Shown here in pieces: positions 1 through 6,607 of a DNA stretch of 14,141 nucleotides. This DNA is from Actinomycetota bacterium (lineage in GTDB: Bacteria; Actinomycetota; Actinomycetes; Actinomycetales; Cellulomonadaceae). The stretch covers positions 1-14,141 of the forward strand of contig JAHIJU010000113.1 of NCBI GenBank assembly GCA_018898235.1, read 5' to 3'. The stretch's first letter is position 1. Every line of letters begins with the position of its first letter. A model generated the notes under the pieces. It did no database searches. It worked only from the letters and a program-made list of their open reading frames with translations, and was not told the origin of the DNA. The position numbers and the translations under genes were made by a program.

Positions 1-35
1 GGGGGGGGGAACAGGGACGTGTGGGCGGGTGTTGC

Positions 36-53
36 TACGGTCCGGGCGGACCG
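36..53 (+). promoter_or_regulatory. Putative -10 element overlapped by a palindromic operator, upstream of the MFS efflux gene
   Basis: TACGGT at 36-41 fits the actinobacterial -10 pattern TANNNT. Overlapping it at 38-53 is the dyad CGGTCCG-gg-CGGACCG, with two perfect 7-bp arms and a 2-bp spacer. A dyad sitting on a -10 element ahead of a drug-efflux gene is the usual arrangement for TetR- or MarR-type repression, but no regulator gene is in the window. I see no convincing -35. The transcript would have a leader of about 125 nt before the start at 173. The element and dyad are read directly; their function is inferred. Confidence 0.4.
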
Positions 54-172
54 CCTCCACAGCTTCGTGCAGCCGCGCCCCCGAGCAGACGCTCGCCACG
101 GACCCCGCCCACGCGCATCCCGACCGCTCCGCGACGCCCCGCGTCCCAGCCCCACCGACACCGAGGACCACG

Positions 173-1879
173 ATGGCCAGCTCCGACGCCGCGCCCGCCG
201 CCAGCACCCGGGCACCGGGAGCGCCGACGCACCGCGAGATCCTCACGATCATCGGCGGCCTGATGATCGGGATGTTCCTCGCGGCGCTCGACCAGACCGT
301 CGTCGCGACCTCGATCCGCACCATCGGCGACGATCTGCACGGGCTGTCGCTGCAGGCGTGGGTCACCACCGCCTACCTGCTGACCTCGACGATCAGCACG
401 CCGCTGTACGGCAAGCTCTCGGACATCTACGGCCGCAAGCCGTTCTACCTGGGTGCGATCGGGCTGTTCGTCATCGGGTCCCTGCTGTCCGGCACCGCCG
501 ACTCGATGTACCAGCTCGCGCTCTGGCGCGGGGTCCAGGGCCTGGGCGCCGGCGGGCTCATGTCGCTGGCCATCACGATCCTCGGCGATCTGGTGGCCCC
601 GCGCGAACGCGCCCGGTACCAGGCCTACTTCCTCGCGGTGTGGGGCACGTCCTCGGTGCTGGGCCCCGTGGTCGGCGGATTCTTCGCCGGGGCGGACCAG
701 ATCCTCGGCATCACGGGCTGGCGCTGGGTGTTCCTGATCAACGTGCCGCTCGGGCTGCTCGGGGTCGCGGTCATCGCCCGGGTGCTGCACCTGCCACCCC
801 TGGCCCGGGTGCGCCACCGCATCGACTGGCCGGGTGCGCTCGCGCTCGTCGTCGGGCTGGTGCCGCTGCTGGTGGTGGCGGAGCAGGGGCGCACCTGGGG
901 CTGGGGTTCGGGGCGGGCGCTGGCCAGCTACGCCGTGGGGCTGCTCGGTGTGGTCGCGTTCCTCATCATCGAACGCCGCGCCGGGGACGACGCGATCCTG
1001 CCGCTGCACATGTTCTCCGACCGGACCTTCGCGATCGGCGCCGGCGCCAACTTCGTGATCGGCGTCGGGATGTTCGGCGGCCTGGCCACGCTGCCCCTGT
1101 ACCTGCAGATCGTGCGGGGGCTGACGCCCACGGAGGCCGGTCTGGCCCTCGTGCCGTTCACGCTCGGCATCATGGCCGCCTCGGTGTTCAGCGGGCAGAT
1201 GATCTCCCGGACCGGTCGGTACAAGGTGTTCCCGGCGATCGGCACGGTGCTGATGGCTGCGGCGTCGCTGGCCTTCGCGCGGCTCGCGCTGAGCACGCCG
1301 TGGTGGGAGGTCTACACGGTCTCGATCGTCTTCGGCCTGGGGCTCGGGCTCGTCATGCAGCCGCTCGTGCTCGCCGTGCAGAACGCCGTCTCGGTGCGGT
1401 ACATGGGCGTCGCCACCTCGTCGTCCCTGTTCTTCCGTCAGATGGGCGGGACGCTGGGCACGGCCGTGTTCCTGTCGATCCTGTTCTCCACCGTGGGGGA
1501 CAAGATCGCCACCGCCGTCCGCGCAGCCCTCGGCACACCCTCGTTCCAGGCGGCCCTCACCGACCCCGCCGTGCTCGCGGACCCGGCGAACCAGGTGGTC
1601 CTCTCGGCGTTCAACGGTGGAGTTGTGCCCTCCCTCGACGACTCCTCGTTCCTGTCGGCCATCGACCCCCGACTCGCCGAACCGTTCCTCGTGGGGTTCG
1701 CTCAGTCCGTCGACCTCGTCATGCTGGTCGGCGGCCTGGTGATGCTCGGCGGCATCGCGCTCACGTGGCTCATGCCCGAGCTGCCTCTGCGGTCCGTCTC
1801 GGGCATCCAGGGCCGCCTCGACGAGGCCGAGCAGGCGACGCGAACCACCACGACCGACCGCACCGAGCCCGACCGGTGA
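173..1879 (+). CDS. MFS drug-efflux transporter, DHA2 (EmrB/QacA) 14-TM family
   Basis: This is a 568-residue inner-membrane proton antiporter, probably exporting drugs or other toxic amphiphiles. The DHA2 signatures are in order: motif D1 around LDQTVVATSIRTI (residues 39-51, in TM1), motif A as GKLSDIYGRKP (80-90, between TM2 and TM3), and motif C as GTSSVLGPVVGGFF (158-171, in TM5), which marks antiporters. The length and hydrophobic pattern fit 14 helices. There is a long hydrophilic loop (about residues 440-505) before the last helix, then a short charged cytoplasmic tail. I chose the ATG at 173 because GAGGA lies 5 nt upstream and the protein then begins just before TM1; the frame is open back to 29, but that extension is Pro/Arg/Thr-rich and unlike the family. 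The substrate cannot be read from sequence. The next gene begins 118 nt downstream, so co-transcription is possible but not shown. Confidence 0.93.
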   Translation: MASSDAAPAASTRAPGAPTHREILTIIGGLMIGMFLAALDQTVVATSIRTIGDDLHGLSLQAWVTTAYLLTSTISTPLYGKLSDIYGRKPFYLGAIGLFVIGSLLSGTADSMYQLALWRGVQGLGAGGLMSLAITILGDLVAPRERARYQAYFLAVWGTSSVLGPVVGGFFAGADQILGITGWRWVFLINVPLGLLGVAVIARVLHLPPLARVRHRIDWPGALALVVGLVPLLVVAEQGRTWGWGSGRALASYAVGLLGVVAFLIIERRAGDDAILPLHMFSDRTFAIGAGANFVIGVGMFGGLATLPLYLQIVRGLTPTEAGLALVPFTLGIMAASVFSGQMISRTGRYKVFPAIGTVLMAAASLAFARLALSTPWWEVYTVSIVFGLGLGLVMQPLVLAVQNAVSVRYMGVATSSSLFFRQMGGTLGTAVFLSILFSTVGDKIATAVRAALGTPSFQAALTDPAVLADPANQVVLSAFNGGVVPSLDDSSFLSAIDPRLAEPFLVGFAQSVDLVMLVGGLVMLGGIALTWLMPELPLRSVSGIQGRLDEAEQATRTTTTDRTEPDR

Positions 1880-1997
1880 GGGCCCGCAGCCCATCAGTTC
1901 AGGGAGTCACCCGGCTCTTCCCAGGTGCCTCACAGCCTGACCCCGGCAGTATCGGCGCCAGACCCGGGACCGCCGGGCACGACGACAGGAGAGCGCG

Positions 1998-2459
1998 ATG
2001 ACTGACAGCGACACCACGGTCACCAGCCCCAGCACCTTCGGCTGCTCACGGCGCCAGCTGCTCGTCGGCTCGGGGGTGGGGGTGCTCGGGGTCGCGAGCA
2101 TGGGCGTGCTCGCGGCCTGCGGCTCGTCCAGCTCGGGCGGTAGCTCGGTCAGCGCCGCCGCCGACGGCTCGATCGCCAAGCTGGCCGACATCCCCGTCGG
2201 CGGCGCGCTGGCCGCGACCGGGACCGACGGCAAGCCGATTCTGCTCGTGCAGGCCACCGAGGGCACCGTGACGGCCGTCTCGGCGGTGTGCACCCATCAG
2301 GGCTGCACGGTGGCGGCCGGGACCGGCACGCTCACCTGCCCCTGCCACGGGTCGGTCTTCGCGCTCGACGGCTCGGTCACCAACGGCCCCGCCAGCACAC
2401 CGCTGCCGTCGGTGGACGTGCACGTGAGCAACGGCACCGTGTTCCTCGGCAAGGCCTGA
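1998..2459 (+). CDS. Rieske [2Fe-2S] protein with Tat-type lipoprotein signal
   Basis: This 153-residue electron-transfer protein is probably anchored outside the membrane. The N-terminus carries a twin-arginine motif SRRQLLV (17-23), a hydrophobic stretch and a lipobox LAAC with the lipidated Cys at 41, then a Ser/Gly linker. The Rieske fold follows at about 57-152: CTHQGC (98-103) and CPCH (114-117) supply cluster ligands C98, H100, C114 and H117, while C103 and C116 match the extra disulfide pair of bc1-type high-potential Rieske proteins. Export by Tat fits a protein folded with its cluster inside. AGGAGAG at 1987-1993 is a good ribosome site. The protein is smaller than a bc1/b6f Rieske subunit and no cytochrome b gene is nearby, so it is a stand-alone soluble-domain Rieske. 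Its partner is unknown; the next gene starts 2 nt after its stop and is the best candidate. Confidence 0.92.
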   Translation: MTDSDTTVTSPSTFGCSRRQLLVGSGVGVLGVASMGVLAACGSSSSGGSSVSAAADGSIAKLADIPVGGALAATGTDGKPILLVQATEGTVTAVSAVCTHQGCTVAAGTGTLTCPCHGSVFALDGSVTNGPASTPLPSVDVHVSNGTVFLGKA

Positions 2460-2461
2460 CG

Positions 2462-2869
2462 ATGACCGGCCGGGACGGGGGCGGGGTGCGCACCGCCTGG
2501 GGACTGCGGGTCGGGCTGGCGGCCGTGGTCGCCGTCTCGGCCGTCGCGCACCTGCAGCTGTGGTCCGACGGCATGCGCAACGTGGCGGTCGTCGGGCCGC
2601 TCTTCCTGCTGCAGGGTGCGGCCGGGCTGGTGCTCGCGGTGCTGCTGGTCGTGTGGCGCAGACCGTGGCCGCTGCTCGGTGCCGTGGGCTTCGGGGCCGC
2701 CACGCTGCTGGCCTTCGTCGTCGCGACCCTGCCGGCCGGTCTGTTCGGCGTGCACTCACGATGGAGCGGCGGCCCCGAGTGGGTGTCCGCGATCACCGAG
2801 GCGGCGTCCGTCCTGCTCGGGCTGCTCGCGCTGCGGGCCGAACGGCCGTCAGCGAGCCACCGGGCCTGA
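2462..2869 (+). CDS. Four-helix membrane protein of unknown function, coupled to the Rieske gene
   Basis: This is a 135-residue protein with four likely membrane helices (about 13-31, 42-65, 69-93 and 105-124) and short loops. His30 near the end of helix 1 (AHLQLW) and His98 after helix 3 (FGVHSRWSG) are notable polar residues in membrane-edge positions and could bind a metal, heme or quinone, but this is speculation. I do not recognise a named family. The ATG lies 2 nt after the Rieske stop with no separate promoter, so translation is almost certainly coupled, which suggests the two proteins act together. The frame is open upstream to 2288, but that part overlaps the Rieske gene and was rejected as a start. 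The C-terminal tail (RAERPSASHRA) is probably cytoplasmic. Confidence 0.82.
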   Translation: MTGRDGGGVRTAWGLRVGLAAVVAVSAVAHLQLWSDGMRNVAVVGPLFLLQGAAGLVLAVLLVVWRRPWPLLGAVGFGAATLLAFVVATLPAGLFGVHSRWSGGPEWVSAITEAASVLLGLLALRAERPSASHRA

Positions 2870-2877
2870 CGGGCCGG

Positions 2878-2896
2878 GGTCCGGCGAACCCGGACC
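2878..2896. terminator. Hairpin between convergent genes, possible bidirectional terminator
   Basis: GGTCCGG (2878-2884) and CCGGACC (2890-2896) form a perfect 7-bp stem with a 5-nt loop, 9 nt after the stop of the four-helix membrane protein gene. A second inverted pair, GGGCCGGGG (2871-2879) and CCCCGGCCC (2919-2927), offers an alternative, longer-range stem. Neither has a T-tract. The site lies between convergent genes, so it could serve both directions. Confidence 0.5.
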
Positions 2897-2932
2897 AGGC
2901 GACCGTTGGCCCGGTGAGCCCCGGCCCGACGG

Positions 2933-3169
2933 CTACGCCCCGAACGCGCTCTTCGCGGCCTCCCCGACCTTCACCCGCAGGTTCGTCGCCTGCTCGCGAG
3001 CGAGCGCGGTCGCCTGCTCCCGCGCCTCCTGCACGTACTCCTGCACCCGCGGGTCGTCCCACACGTCGAGCGCCCAGCTGCGCATCCGCTCGTACCGGGC
3101 GCGCCCGGACGCGGTACCGACCAGGTACCCGAGCCCAGCTCCGATGACGAACGCGGCCTTGGCCTTCAC
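2933..3169 (-). CDS. Small YtxH-like membrane protein
   Basis: This 78-residue protein starts with a short glycine-rich hydrophobic segment, AAFVIGAGLGYLVGTASGRARYE (residues 5-27). The pattern GxGxGYLxGTxxGRxRYE is typical of actinobacterial YtxH-domain proteins. It is followed by an amphipathic, charged helix with RVQEYVQEAREQA, probably a coiled coil. It would be an inner-membrane protein with a cytoplasmic helix; YtxH-type proteins are linked to general stress but have no defined biochemical role. Translation starts at GTG 3167-3169, chosen because a perfect AGGAGG (complement of 3178-3183) lies 8 nt upstream. It is transcribed toward the Rieske gene pair and is separated from ugd upstream by a hairpin, so it is likely monocistronic. 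Confidence 0.82.
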   Translation of the reverse strand: MKAKAAFVIGAGLGYLVGTASGRARYERMRSWALDVWDDPRVQEYVQEAREQATALAREQATNLRVKVGEAAKSAFGA

Positions 3170-3260
3170 GGGACGAACCTCCTGGGTGGGGCAGCGGGCC
3201 TCCCAGCCTAGGCGAGCTGGGCGCCGACGGCCCGAGGCGCCCCAGCCCCGGGCAGCCCTA

Positions 3261-3292
3261 CGCCGGACGGGTCCTGGGTGACCCGTCCGGCG
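3261..3292 (-). terminator. Hairpin terminator downstream of ugd
   Basis: CGCCGGACGGGTC (3261-3273) and GACCCGTCCGGCG (3280-3292) form a perfect 13-bp stem with a 6-nt loop. It lies 69 nt after the ugd stop on the minus strand and before the YtxH-like gene. No T-tract follows; GC-rich stems without a U run are common terminators in actinobacteria. Between 3170 and 3361 I see nothing else except the YtxH gene's ribosome site. Confidence 0.72.
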
Positions 3293-3361
3293 CAGCGGTC
3301 CCGACCGGCAGCGGGACCTGGTCGGGCGACGGCCACCCCTCCGGGACCGCCGACCGACGTC

Positions 3362-4738
3362 TCAGACGGCCCGGCCCAGGGTGCGCACGCTCCAACCGGC
3401 GTCCCGCCACGTGGCCGCGTCGATCTTGCCGCGGGCGTCCACCAGGTGCGCAGCACCCACGAGGGCGGCCAGGCGCACCGGGTCGGCCTGCAGGAACTCG
3501 TCCCACTCGGTGAGCAGCAGCACCACGTCGGCCCCCTCGACGGCCTCCTCGGTGCTGGTCGCGTAGCCGAGGGTGGGGAACGTCGCCCGGGCGGTGTCCC
3601 CGGCCTGCGGGTCGAACACCAGCACCTGGGCGCCCCGCAGGTGCAGCGCGGCCGCGACGTTGAGCGCGGGTGAGTCGCGGACATCGTCGGTGTGCGGTTT
3701 GAACGCGGCACCCAGCACGGCGATCCGGCGGTTGAGCACCGACCCGTCGCAGGCCTGCGTCGCCATCGCGATGACGTGGTCGCGCTGGCCCATGTTGATC
3801 TCGTCGACCTGCTGCATGAGCCCGACGGCGCGGTGCGCACCCAGCTCCCCGGCCCGGTGCATGAGCGCCCGGATGTCCTTGGGCAGGCAGCCACCGCCGA
3901 AGCCCAGCCCGGCATCGAGGAACTGGCGTCCGATGCGCTTGTCGTGGCCGATGGCGTCGGCCAGCACCGTGACGTCGGCGCCGGCCGCCTCGCACACCCC
4001 GGCGATCGCGTTGATGAACGAGATCTTGGTGGCGAGGAAGGCGTTGGCGCTCACCTTCACCAGCTCGGCCGTCGGCAGGTCGGTCACGACCACGGGTGAT
4101 CCCTCGGCGATCGGGGTGGCGTAGACCTCGCGCAGCACGGCCTCCGCCTGCGCCGAGACCCCGCCGAGCACGATCCGGTCGGGGTGCAGCGTGTCCTGCA
4201 CGGCCTTGCCCTCCCGCAGGAACTCGGGATTCCAGACGAGCTCGACCCGGACCCCGGCCGGAGCCTCCCGCGCGACGATCTCCCGCAGCCGCGCTGCCGT
4301 CCCCACCGGGACGGTCGACTTGCCGACGATCACCGCGTCCCGCGTGAGGTTGCGGGCGACGGCGGTCGTCGCGGCCTCGACGTACGAGAGGTTGGCGGCG
4401 TGCCCGCTCTTGGACTGCGGCGTACCGACGCAGATGAAGTGGACGTCGCCGTCGGCCACCGCGGCCGCGACGTCGGTGGTGAACCGCAACCGGCCGCTGG
4501 CCAGGGAGTCCTCCAGCAGCTCGGGCAGCCCGGGCTCGTAGAACGGGACCTTCCCGTTGGCCAGGGCGGTGATCTTGGCGGGGTCGGTGTCGACGCCGAC
4601 GACGTCGAAGCCGAGCTGGGCCATCGCCACAGCGTGCGTGGCCCCCAGGTAGCCGGTGCCCAGCACTGTGATGCGCAGGGCGCCGGTGCGGCGGTCGGAC
4701 AGCGACTCGGGCAGGGTCTCGAGCTCGGTCTCAGGCAT
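3362..4738 (-). CDS. ugd: UDP-glucose 6-dehydrogenase
   Basis: This 458-residue cytoplasmic enzyme oxidises UDP-glucose to UDP-glucuronate with two NAD+. The N-terminal Rossmann domain has GTGYLG (27-32) and Asp50/Asp52 after beta-2 for the NAD ribose. ICVGTP (102-107) and GKSTVPVGT (139-147) are family signatures, as is NPEFLREGKA (170-179). The central helical region contains VSANAFLATKISFINAI (229-245). The catalytic cysteine is Cys284 in GFGGGCLPKD. The C-terminal UDP-binding domain includes FKPHTDDVRDSPA (346-358). Length is normal for the family. ATG at 4738 has GAGGAG a few bases upstream. The first 20 residues are an extra, weakly conserved extension. The gene lies 123 nt downstream of the GH26 gene on the same strand, after a hairpin, and probably feeds UDP-glucuronate to the glycosyltransferase upstream. 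A UDP-ManNAc dehydrogenase is less likely given the motifs. Confidence 0.93.
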   Translation of the reverse strand: MPETELETLPESLSDRRTGALRITVLGTGYLGATHAVAMAQLGFDVVGVDTDPAKITALANGKVPFYEPGLPELLEDSLASGRLRFTTDVAAAVADGDVHFICVGTPQSKSGHAANLSYVEAATTAVARNLTRDAVIVGKSTVPVGTAARLREIVAREAPAGVRVELVWNPEFLREGKAVQDTLHPDRIVLGGVSAQAEAVLREVYATPIAEGSPVVVTDLPTAELVKVSANAFLATKISFINAIAGVCEAAGADVTVLADAIGHDKRIGRQFLDAGLGFGGGCLPKDIRALMHRAGELGAHRAVGLMQQVDEINMGQRDHVIAMATQACDGSVLNRRIAVLGAAFKPHTDDVRDSPALNVAAALHLRGAQVLVFDPQAGDTARATFPTLGYATSTEEAVEGADVVLLLTEWDEFLQADPVRLAALVGAAHLVDARGKIDAATWRDAGWSVRTLGRAV

Positions 4739-4830
4739 GGGGGCTCCTCAGGTCGTGCGGACGGGAGGTGGGACGTCGGGTGGGGCGGGAGGCGACGAGC
4801 AGCACGGTCGGCGCACGGGCGCGGCCGGTG

Positions 4831-4859
4831 GTCCAGGGCGCGTGGTCCGCGCCCTGGAC
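4831..4859 (-). terminator. Hairpin directly after the GH26 gene, between it and ugd
   Basis: GTCCAGGGCGCG (4831-4842) and CGCGCCCTGGAC (4848-4859) form a perfect 12-bp stem with a 5-nt loop, starting 2 nt after the GH26 stop on the minus strand. There is no T-tract. It is either a terminator, which would mean ugd has its own promoter in 4739-4830 (none is clear), or an attenuating or stabilising stem lowering ugd expression relative to the upstream genes. Confidence 0.62.
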
Positions 4860-4861
4860 GG

Positions 4862-6607
4862 TCAGCCGGAGACGGCCGGACTTCCCGAACCCGTCGGTGC
4901 GGGCGAGCCCGTGGGCTCCTCGCTCGGTTCGGCGGTCGCGGATCCGCCGTCCGTCGGGGTCGGCGACGGGGTCGGGGTCGGGGTGGCGGTGGCGGTCGGT
5001 GCCGGCGCGACCGTCGTGGCCTCCGGGGTCGGCGTGGGAGGCGGGGCGGCCGCCCGGGCCGCCGCCCGCTCGTCCGGCGTCCCGACGAACCCGGCGGCCG
5101 GGTTCGCGACGCCGTTCGAGAACGCCCTGAGCGAGTCAGCTCGGGACGCGATCCGCCAGTCGTTCGTCACCCGTTGCCCGCCGCTGATCGTCGTCACCGT
5201 CTGGTTGAACCAGGCGATCCCGATGATGTCGTCGTTCTCCGGTCTGGTGAGGGCGTCGAACAGGTCCGTGACCCAGGCCGGCTTGTTGTTGCCGATCTCG
5301 GACGCCCCGATCTCGGCCAGCAGGATCGGTTTGCCGGTGAACGACCGCAGCTGGGCCAACGACCGTCCGAACGTGTAGTCGAACGTCGGCGTCTGGTCCG
5401 CCTTGTAGGGCGGCCGGAAGTAGCCCGACAGGCCGACCCAGTCGACGTAGTCGTCGCCGGGGTACAGCGACCTCATGTACCAGGCCGAGTTCTTGGCCCA
5501 CGAGGGCAGCGCGTTCACGATGTTGGGCGCCCAGATCCACACGACGTAGGCGTTGGCGCCCTCGGCCTCGAAGATGTCGTGCACGTGGCGCCACATCTTC
5601 GCGTAGTCGCCCTTGCCGTTCCCGTTGAGCGAGTTGCCGCCCCAGGCGCGCTCGCCCCAGGGGTACCAGGACCCGTTCATCTCGTGGTCGAGCCGGATGC
5701 CGAGCGGCAGCCCCAGCGCGACGACGTCCTTCGCGTACTGGTGCAGGTAGGCGTCGAAGTCACCGTTGATGATCTTGGGCAGCGAGTAGTCCGGGTCGAC
5801 AGCCTGGTCGTTGGCCGCCGCGAGCGGACGCGACTCCCAGGTGAGCAGCGGCATCATGCCGCGCTGCCAGGCCCGGGTGACGGCGTCGGGACGGAACGGA
5901 CCGTCCCAGCCCTGGAAGTAGCCGACCATCGTCGGCGACGTGCCGACCTTGGTCTTCACATCGTCGAACTCCGCCCAGTTGAACGGCGCCTGGGTGGTGT
6001 AGAGGCCGAACTGCCGCTGAGCCGGGGCCAGCAGGCTGGCCAGCGAGGGCGCTCCCGGCTTCGTGGCGGGCGCCGGTTCGGCGGGAGGCTGTGCCTGTGC
6101 GGAACCGGCCTGCGCCCTGGCGTTCGCGAGCTGGGCGGCGAGGTCGTCGCCACGCCCCTGCGCCGCCCCGAGCGCCCGTTCGCTCGCGGCCTTGGCCGCC
6201 GACCGCTGGGCCGCAGCTGCGCGTTGCGCCGCCGCGTCCGAGGACGAGGTCCCGCTCGACGCGTCGGCCTGAGCCTGCGAGGCCTCCTCGGCCTTGGCGG
6301 CAGCCTTGCGGGCGGCCTCGCGCTGGGCCGCCGCTGCGCGTTCAGACGCAGCCTTGGCCTGCGAGGACTTCAGGCCCGAGAGCTCGGTCTCGCGGGCGTC
6401 CAGGGAGTTGCGCAGCGCCTCGTTCTCCGAGAGCAGGGCGCGCTCCTGGGCACTCATCGGGTTCGACACGGTGGTCGGCACCCGCGGCGAGGCCCAGACC
6501 ACGCCTGTGACGCCGAGCAGCGACAGCACCAGGACGAGCGCACCGACCTGAGGTCCGCGCCCGCCATGGCGAGCATGCAATGAGGTCCACCACGTCGGCT
6601 CAGACAT
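4862..6607 (-). CDS. Membrane-anchored family 26 glycoside hydrolase (beta-mannanase-like) with coiled-coil stalk
   Basis: The protein has 581 residues. Residues 1-20 are cytoplasmic and Arg/His-containing, and a single hydrophobic helix at 21-39 ends in WASPR. Residues 52-170 are an Ala/Glu/Lys/Arg-rich coiled coil, and a Pro/Ala linker follows to about 195. The GH26 (beta/alpha)8 catalytic domain spans about 198-505. Glu309 in LDHEMNGSWYPW is the expected acid/base and Glu432 in LLAEIGASE the expected nucleophile; WIWAPN (358-362) and WFNQ (466-469) are further aromatic cleft signatures. The tail (520-581) is Pro/Thr/Ser-rich and disordered. No clear signal peptidase site follows the helix, so it is likely a type II anchored, cell-surface enzyme on a long stalk. 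GH26 members cleave beta-1,4-mannan or beta-1,3-1,4-glucan; the true substrate here is probably the polymer made by the glycosyltransferase, whose stop codon this start overlaps by 8 nt. Confidence 0.9.
   Translation of the reverse strand: MSEPTWWTSLHARHGGRGPQVGALVLVLSLLGVTGVVWASPRVPTTVSNPMSAQERALLSENEALRNSLDARETELSGLKSSQAKAASERAAAAQREAARKAAAKAEEASQAQADASSGTSSSDAAAQRAAAAQRSAAKAASERALGAAQGRGDDLAAQLANARAQAGSAQAQPPAEPAPATKPGAPSLASLLAPAQRQFGLYTTQAPFNWAEFDDVKTKVGTSPTMVGYFQGWDGPFRPDAVTRAWQRGMMPLLTWESRPLAAANDQAVDPDYSLPKIINGDFDAYLHQYAKDVVALGLPLGIRLDHEMNGSWYPWGERAWGGNSLNGNGKGDYAKMWRHVHDIFEAEGANAYVVWIWAPNIVNALPSWAKNSAWYMRSLYPGDDYVDWVGLSGYFRPPYKADQTPTFDYTFGRSLAQLRSFTGKPILLAEIGASEIGNNKPAWVTDLFDALTRPENDDIIGIAWFNQTVTTISGGQRVTNDWRIASRADSLRAFSNGVANPAAGFVGTPDERAAARAAAPPPTPTPEATTVAPAPTATATPTPTPSPTPTDGGSATAEPSEEPTGSPAPTGSGSPAVSG

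Noticed and set aside
1942..1977. A possible terminator (CCCGGC and GCCGGG) between the MFS and Rieske genes
   Set aside because: The arms are only 6 bp with a 24-nt loop, which is expected by chance at this GC content.
19..2001. A 660-codon plus-strand open frame overlapping the MFS gene
   Set aside because: It is Arg/His/Pro-rich with no membrane helices, whereas the overlapping frame has the complete 14-TM transporter.
4184..6583. A very long open frame (799 codons) on the plus strand antisense to the GH26 and ugd genes
   Set aside because: It is Gly/Arg/Val-rich, without recognisable domains, and arises because high third-position GC removes stop codons opposite real genes. Both antisense genes have intact catalytic motifs.
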